Made by a program: the position numbers and the translations under genes. Shown piece by piece: positions 58,800 to 64,000 of a DNA stretch of 64,000 bases. Numbering within the stretch: position 1 is the stretch's first letter; each line of letters opens with the position of its first letter. The stretch spans positions 1 to 64,000 of the forward strand of contig SNVD02011384.1 in NCBI GenBank assembly GCA_013180625.2, written 5' to 3'. Source of the DNA: Boswellia sacra. Lineage: Eukaryota; Streptophyta; Magnoliopsida; Sapindales; Burseraceae. The notes beneath the pieces were generated by a model. The model saw only the letters and a list, made by a program, of their open reading frames with translations, did no database searches and was not told the origin of the DNA.

Positions 58800-59171
58800 T
58801 CAAAAACCTCTACCTCTTCTGAGTACTCCCAACCAATTTATATCCATGACCTGAAACAACAGCTTCGAGTTCACATCTCCACCATTAATCATAGCGATAG
58901 AGTTAGGCATGAGATTCACAGGCATGGCTGAAATGTGAAAGAGAATTGCAGGAAGGCGAAAAAAACCTAGAAATGAAGGATGAGACGAGGAAGAAGCCCA
59001 CCTAGAATCCTTCCCATCACATGGTGGCACATCATCAAAATCAGACATCAAGCCAATTACATCCTCAAACTGTATTGACGAGTCAGCTTCGTCATTTTCC
59101 TTAAAGCCAAAATAATGCATAAACCCAAATAGCAAATCCGAAAATTCACTATGCAATGCCCTTAGAATCAT
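58800..59171 (-). other. Unrecognised open reading frame, 123 codons
   Basis: Opens at 59171 and stops at 58800. It has an acidic middle (DEADSSIQFEDVIGLMSDFD, DVPPCDGKD) then a hydrophobic stretch and a basic end (LRRGRGF). An overlapping frame just upstream (59220-59150) is rich in E/D/K. I do not recognise a family. It may be a host-gene fragment carried by the surrounding insertion. The MITE lies 200 bp upstream. Confidence 0.35.
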
Positions 59172-59370
59172 CTTCGTTAATCTTCATTATGGCCTTATCT
59201 TTATCCTCGTCGTCTTCAAGAAGTATAAGCAATACTAAATCTTCATGCACATGAAATAAATAAATAAATAATAAAAATAAAAAATTAGAAGAAAGGGAAG
59301 GAAACTAACCAGATTTAAAGACTAAGGGCGCAAGAAAGTGAGGTGAGCTGCTGATGCTTGGATGAGAGAG

Positions 59371-59729
59371 TAGGGGTATACACGGGTTGGGTTGGGTCGG
59401 GTTATGCCCATCCCGACACGACCCGATGCATGGTCGGGTTTGAAAATTTTGGCCCGTGATCGGGTTTTTTTTGAAGTATAGAACCCGAGGTGTAACCCGA
59501 ATGGTTGGGTCGGGTCGGGATGCAAAAAACAAAGAAAGACCAATAAGAGATTGACACGTGGCAAATTTTATTTACTTAAAAAAATTTCTCATCGAGTCGG
59601 GTTTCATCGAGTTAGATAGATCCAACCCAATTTCAAACCTGATTTCAGGTTTTTTTAAAGTCTTAACCCACCTTTAACCAGATAAACCCGATCGGGTCAG
59701 GTCGGGTCGGGTAATTTTGAACACCCCTA
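59371..59729. mobile_element. hAT-type MITE with GGGTCGGGT content
   Basis: 359 bp. Terminal inverted repeats begin TAGGGGT(A/G)T(A/T)CA (10 of 12 match), flanked by a perfect 8-bp duplication TGAGAGAG at 59363-59370 and 59730-59737, the duplication length of hAT elements. The inner sequence is rich in CGGGTTGGGT and GGGTCGGGTCGGG words and their complements, making a long imperfect hairpin. No transposase, so non-autonomous. Minus frames 59305-59564 are translations of it. Confidence 0.9.
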
Positions 59730-60025
59730 TGAGAGAGGAAGTAAAAGTGAAAGAGAGGTGAGGCTAGGGTAAGAGAGAAAATGGAATTGAAAAAGAGAAA
59801 GTGAGAAAAAGACTAATTGGGTAAGGTCTATTTATTTATATTTGTTACTCATTTAAGAACGTGACAAATATGTAATTAAATTAAAGACAAAAGGTGTCAA
59901 ATATGTAGAAAAAGTGGGTTGACTTTCAATTATATGTTATAAGTGACTCCTTCTCAGAAAACCATCAAATAAAAAAAAAATATAAAAGTGTCAAATATGA
60001 AAAAAATTATTGTAGTCCATGTTTC

Positions 60026-61139
60026 GGAGTTTATTATTATTATTTTTTTTTGCGAATATTTAGAATCATGCTTAGGAGCACATTTTAGAATCAAGCTTAA
60101 GAGCACATGATTAGAATCATGTTAGGAAAACTTATAATTGCTTTAAAGTATGCTAGGGAATAACATAGAATAGGTAAGAATTGCCATGATTTTTGATTGC
60201 TTGAGTGAGGCTAGAATAGCTATATTTTGCCATGTTTGATTCAATTAGGCTAGAATATGCCATGATAACCATGATTAGGCTATAAATGCCATGTCTAGGT
60301 TATAATTACTATATTTAGAAATTTCATTATCAATTGAATTTTGCTAGAATAATAATGAATAGGTAGAATTATCATGATAAAAATTATCAAATTTAAGTAG
60401 AAGTGCCATGATTTTAGATTGTGGCTTTGTATTGGATTTTAATTGATTGATTGATTTTATAATTGTGATGATTAGAAATATGAATGATTAATTATGATTG
60501 TATGATGTCATAAAGTGGTGGCGGACTCACATTGATGGTGAGGGACCATCACTTAGAATGATGAATATGTATGGATGTGCATGTAGAGGCTTCATAAGCA
60601 TTGAATAAATTCACATGTGATGGTGCGGAATTCATTATTTATCGAGTCTTAAATGGATTATTTATATGGAAGATATGATTTGTATGAATGTTGTTATATC
60701 AATGTGATATTTTGAAGTGTTTAGAAGTAGAATTTATTTTATTTGTTAAATAACAATTGTTGTAATCCTATTCCTTATCCCCCATGTTTGAAAAGGAATG
60801 TAACTCTATTCTCCTCCCCTTTTCTTTTTATGAATATTACAGTTGCTATTGATCGAAAATCACCTTACATGCTTAATGAAGATGAAATTGGAAATGTGTG
60901 CATAAATAAATCACTTAAACCGACTATATAACAACTTAAGCTATTCTTGTTTGTTATATCCTAGTGGAGGCTGGATTTAGATCCGACCAAGGTGAATGAC
61001 TCATACCTAACCAATCTAGGTGGCGATTGTATTCTTCAGACTTGCCCCATGGCTCGTTTGTGTTCTCTTAAGTCTCAAAAAGGGCTTTGACATAGTGTCG
61101 TGGTCACAAACGCTTAACAGGGTGAAATTCTTGTTCACA
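60026..61139 (+). mobile_element. Tat-type LTR 'D', right part
   Basis: It resumes at GTTTATTATT...TTAGAATCATGCTTAGGAGC, matching the LTR at 21091 just before its nested insertion, and ends CTTGTTCACA at 61139. It includes CCCCCATGTTTGAAAAGGAA and the GTGTCGTGGTCACAAACG block. Confidence 0.75.
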
Positions 61140-61158
61140 GTGGTGACTCTACTAGAAA
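61140..61158 (+). promoter_or_regulatory. Degenerate PBS-like site after LTR D
   Basis: GTGGTGACTCTACTAGAAA directly follows the LTR end and resembles the TGGCGACTC-type PBS of Tat/Ogre elements with several changes. This makes LTR D a 5' LTR. Confidence 0.5.
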
Positions 61159-61917
61159 TATGAGAAATTGATTCCAATTGAGATACCAAATTCTAATAGC
61201 TTACTTTATTATTTTGAGTCATTGCATCACTACACATTGCACACAATGAGCACAAATTGCCTAAACTGGCCGTATGGAATTCGCATGAGAAGTTTTTAGC
61301 TCCATTCGACCATTAGATAACTTATGTTGATGTCACCAACTTTGAGCACATACCATTAACTTGGTAAAAAAAGTTATCGGCTCAAGGGGGCATCTCTTAC
61401 TCGAAGTAGCCCAAACCATTAGGCTCTTGAGACTCAAGCCCATGTAGACGAATCTAGAAATTTTCAATAGGATGAATGTCCAAAACCATGTTGAAATACA
61501 TGTCCATGGATGTAAATTCCACGTGATTAGAATAACGTTAACTCAAATCTCATGGATCCATGAACGAATGCCACATGTCAAATCACCCATACGAGCAAAA
61601 TGGGAACATGTGCCATGAGTTAAGGTTATCATGACATTTAGAAGTCATGTTATGATAATCATGAAGAATCCAACATCAACTTGTATGTTAGAATTAGGAG
61701 AGAGAATCTCGAATTCCCACATCTCATGATGATCACTTGAGAATGAGGCCAAAATTCTAGGAAAAGAGACTTGACCTCACGTGTGTAGGAGGAATAAGGT
61801 TGGAAGGCTGAAAGTTTATCTTTGCCCTCGGACGAGCATGCATCATATCATGCATACATGCATGCATGGCATTAACACCTTTGTTTTATAGCCATCATAG
61901 CTTGGGTTAGATGAGCA
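61159..61917 (+). other. Leader-like region between opposed Tat LTRs; no gene
   Basis: No coding block recognised. It contains CATGCATACATGCATGCATG near 61850. It is probably the 5' leader of the element that begins with LTR D, cut off by LTR E. Confidence 0.4.
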
Positions 61918-62926
61918 TGGACAAGGATTTCATCCTGCCTGAGCATTTGCGACCACGACACTGTGTTAAAGCCTCTTTCAAGACCTAAAGGAACACAAAC
62001 AAGCCCTGAGCACGTCTGGAGAAATGAAGTCACCACCCAATTATTCAATATGGAATGAATGGGGGCAATCCGATCCCTCGCTTTAGGACCTAAACTACCC
62101 TCATCCCTTAAGAGTTGGGTTCGAGAAGTTAGGTACGAGTCATTCGACCCGCCTGAATCAAAATCTGACCTCCATTAGGGTATACCAAATAAAAATATCT
62201 CATATTGACATACAGTCCACTTAAGTTGTTGATTTTATACACACATCCCATTTTTATCTTCATTTAGATGTGTGAGGTGATTATTCAATCATAGCAGTTG
62301 TATATTCATACATAGAAAATGGGAGAAGAATTGAATTACATTTCCTTCGAACATAGGAATAAGGGAGAGGATTACATTGCTCTTAAAAAATAAAGTAAAT
62401 TCTACTTCTAACACTTCATATATTCATTTATTCATTCATACAAATCATAGCATATTCATGTAAAAAACATCTTCAATATAATCAATCAATGCGAGATTCT
62501 ATAAATAAGGAATTCCTCACCACCATATGTAAGTCTATTCTATATTGATCAAACCTCTACATGCATATTGATACATATATCTATCATTCTTAGTGATGGT
62601 CCCTTACCATCAATGTGAGTCCATCATCACTTCATGGCATCATTCTAATCATGGTATATTCATGGTACATTCATACATTCATAAATCAATTAAACAAAGC
62701 CATAATCTAGAATAATGGCACTTCGACATAAATTTGATAATTCTATCATGGTAATTCTACCTATTCTAGCATAATCTATAAGGGATCATGGCATTTCTGG
62801 GCTAATTCAAACAATTGAAATCAAATAAGGCTCTTCTAGCCCAATCAAAGCATTCACGGGGTAATATGATAATTTTTACCTATTCTAGGCTATTTCCTAG
62901 CATATATCAAAGCAATTATAAGTTCT
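61918..62926 (-). mobile_element. Tat-type LTR 'E', partial, interrupted by Athila LTR
   Basis: The plus strand starts TGGACAAGGATTTCATCC and carries the reverse complement of the block in LTR D (TTGCGACCACGACACTG, CGCTTTAGGACCTAAACTAC, ATTCCTCACCACCATATG). It is cut at 62926 by the Athila LTR, so its U3 part lies outside the window. Confidence 0.65.
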
Positions 62927-64000
62927 TGATGCGTTCGAAACTAGCAAGTATACTAGTCGCACAAGTAATAAAGTGATGAGTAAGATATCGTTCCCACGAG
63001 GATTGATTCTAATTGAATTTGTTATTTCCAGCAACAATTAACTAAATGGGGGTTTTGTTGGTTGATTAACTAGATGAAAAACTGAATGCGACGGTAATTA
63101 ATGAATAACACAATGCAAACTTAATTGAAATGGGAATTAATCAATGATATAAATCTGGTTAAGGGATCATTCTCCACCACAAGATATGGATTTGCGAATT
63201 AATTGTAGAATTATCGTCCAATTACAACATTGAAATTATCAACCGTAGATAACAATAAGCTCTGTTATCCCAATCTTTCCTTACTTTGTTATTAAATAAA
63301 ACAGGCTCTTTATTTAATCTCTATTCATTAAACAACTTAGAACAAGCTCTCTAAATTTAATTCAATGGATGCATTACGAAAAGAAAGACAGGTTGATCTA
63401 AGCAATAAACACACAAGCTCGGATTATTTAACTTAGGTTATATTCTCCACTTGCAATCTCTGATCACAATTTTGCTACTAATGATTAGAAATTCAAGACA
63501 ATTACGGATCAAGATTTCTGATCTAGCAATAGACAATATCCAGATTATATTCAGTTGGCCACCCAAATACAATCAGCAAGTAATCATAAGCATTAAACAT
63601 GGGAAAATACAAGCAACTTCAATTAGAGAATTGGATAATAATTTCTTGCACAATCAACTTACAAACACCATATCAAGGGCTTTGAAATCACCCTCAACCA
63701 AGTCAGATTTAGTTACACATATTTAGACACAATACAAATACAATACAATACATAGCAATTCCAGAAAATGAAAGGGAAATGAAAAACTTAGCAAATCTGA
63801 TGAAATCTCTTAAGATTTGTAGTTCTTCCTCTTTCCAAGCCTTCAATCTCCTTCAAGAACTCTAAGAGATGAGAGAAATCCAAAGATGCAGCCTCCTCCA
63901 CGTTCTCCCCTCTTCAAGTTATGAAAATAAAACCCTAAAATGTGTTTAAATACTCTGCTACAGTAACTTGCTACAGTGCCCTGTATTTAATAACATGCTA
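62927..64000 (-). mobile_element. Athila-type LTR, copy 3 (cut by window end)
   Basis: It starts TGATGCGTTCGAAACTAGC at 62927 and follows copies 1 and 2 to the window end. About 340 bp would remain outside. The flank on the left is LTR E with no PBS, so it is either a solo LTR or a 3' LTR. The left flank GTTCT would be the target duplication. The plus frame 63451-63726 is LTR sequence. Confidence 0.9.

Larger units (their letters stand above)
56456..60025. mobile_element. ~3.6-kb insertion inside LTR D, type unresolved
   Basis: It separates the two homologous halves of LTR D. It contains weak AAATATG repeats near its right end (GTGACAAATATG, GGTGTCAAATATG, GTGTCAAATATG at 59860-60000) and ends near ATTATTGTAGTC, which resembles a decayed CACTA terminus (expected TTGTAGTG). 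A matching left end was not found. Inside are a microsatellite, an unrecognised minus-strand frame (58800-59171) and a MITE. 56456-58250 has no recognisable gene. Confidence 0.4.

Noticed and set aside
1..64000. CRISPR array, bacterial operon or phage features
   Set aside because: Spliced genes and plant retroelements show nuclear plant DNA. The tandem repeats lack the unique-spacer pattern.

Overview
This is nuclear DNA from an AT-rich eudicot genome. The evidence is plant-type spliced genes (GT-AG introns), plant retrotransposon lineages (Athila, Tat/Ogre, Tekay-like, Sirevirus), a CACTA transposon, MULE remnants and a hAT-type MITE. The species cannot be named from the sequence. Only one gene looks intact: a minus-strand, eight-exon alpha/beta-hydrolase of the monoacylglycerol lipase / caffeoylshikimate esterase-like family (48972-53479, 400 aa). 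Nearly everything else is nested or decayed mobile DNA and copied gene fragments.

Layout. 1-6048: a minus-strand Athila-type Gypsy remnant with its LTR (4638-6048), a tRNA-Asp primer-binding site, gag/protease pieces and most of pol missing. A frameshifted, intronless LOG-family copy (215-865) lies beyond it in the same orientation. 6049-11298: plus-strand exon fragments of three unrelated genes (KEG-like ankyrin E3 ligase, UDP-sugar pyrophosphorylase, CBBY-like phosphatase), followed by a subterminal-repeat region that ends in a canonical CACTA terminus. This looks like a gene-capturing CACTA element. 11299-13459: 3' end and LTR of another Gypsy element. 13460-36560: a deep nest of Tat/Ogre-type pieces, containing a solo LTR (21091-26933) that itself contains a 3.7-kb solo LTR (22171-25873), an Athila solo LTR (32814-34227) and LTRs in opposed orientation.

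36990-38232 is a broken DUF1985-type (MULE/Ulp1-associated) coding region. Next to it is a structurally complete but stop-riddled Sirevirus-like Copia element (38376-47458) with both LTRs, PBS, PPT and near-matching target duplications. After the hydrolase gene come a TCGA-rich 75-bp tandem array (54401-54600), a MULE transposase fragment (to 56106), and a Tat LTR split by about 3.6 kb of foreign DNA that carries a hAT-type MITE with a perfect 8-bp duplication (59371-59729). The window ends with an opposed Tat LTR and a third Athila LTR cut by the window edge.

No operon logic applies. The working gene content is the hydrolase. The most interesting material is the chimeric three-gene capture in the CACTA element and the LOG retrocopy next to the Athila remnant. 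All homology calls come from reading motifs by eye; no database search was possible.
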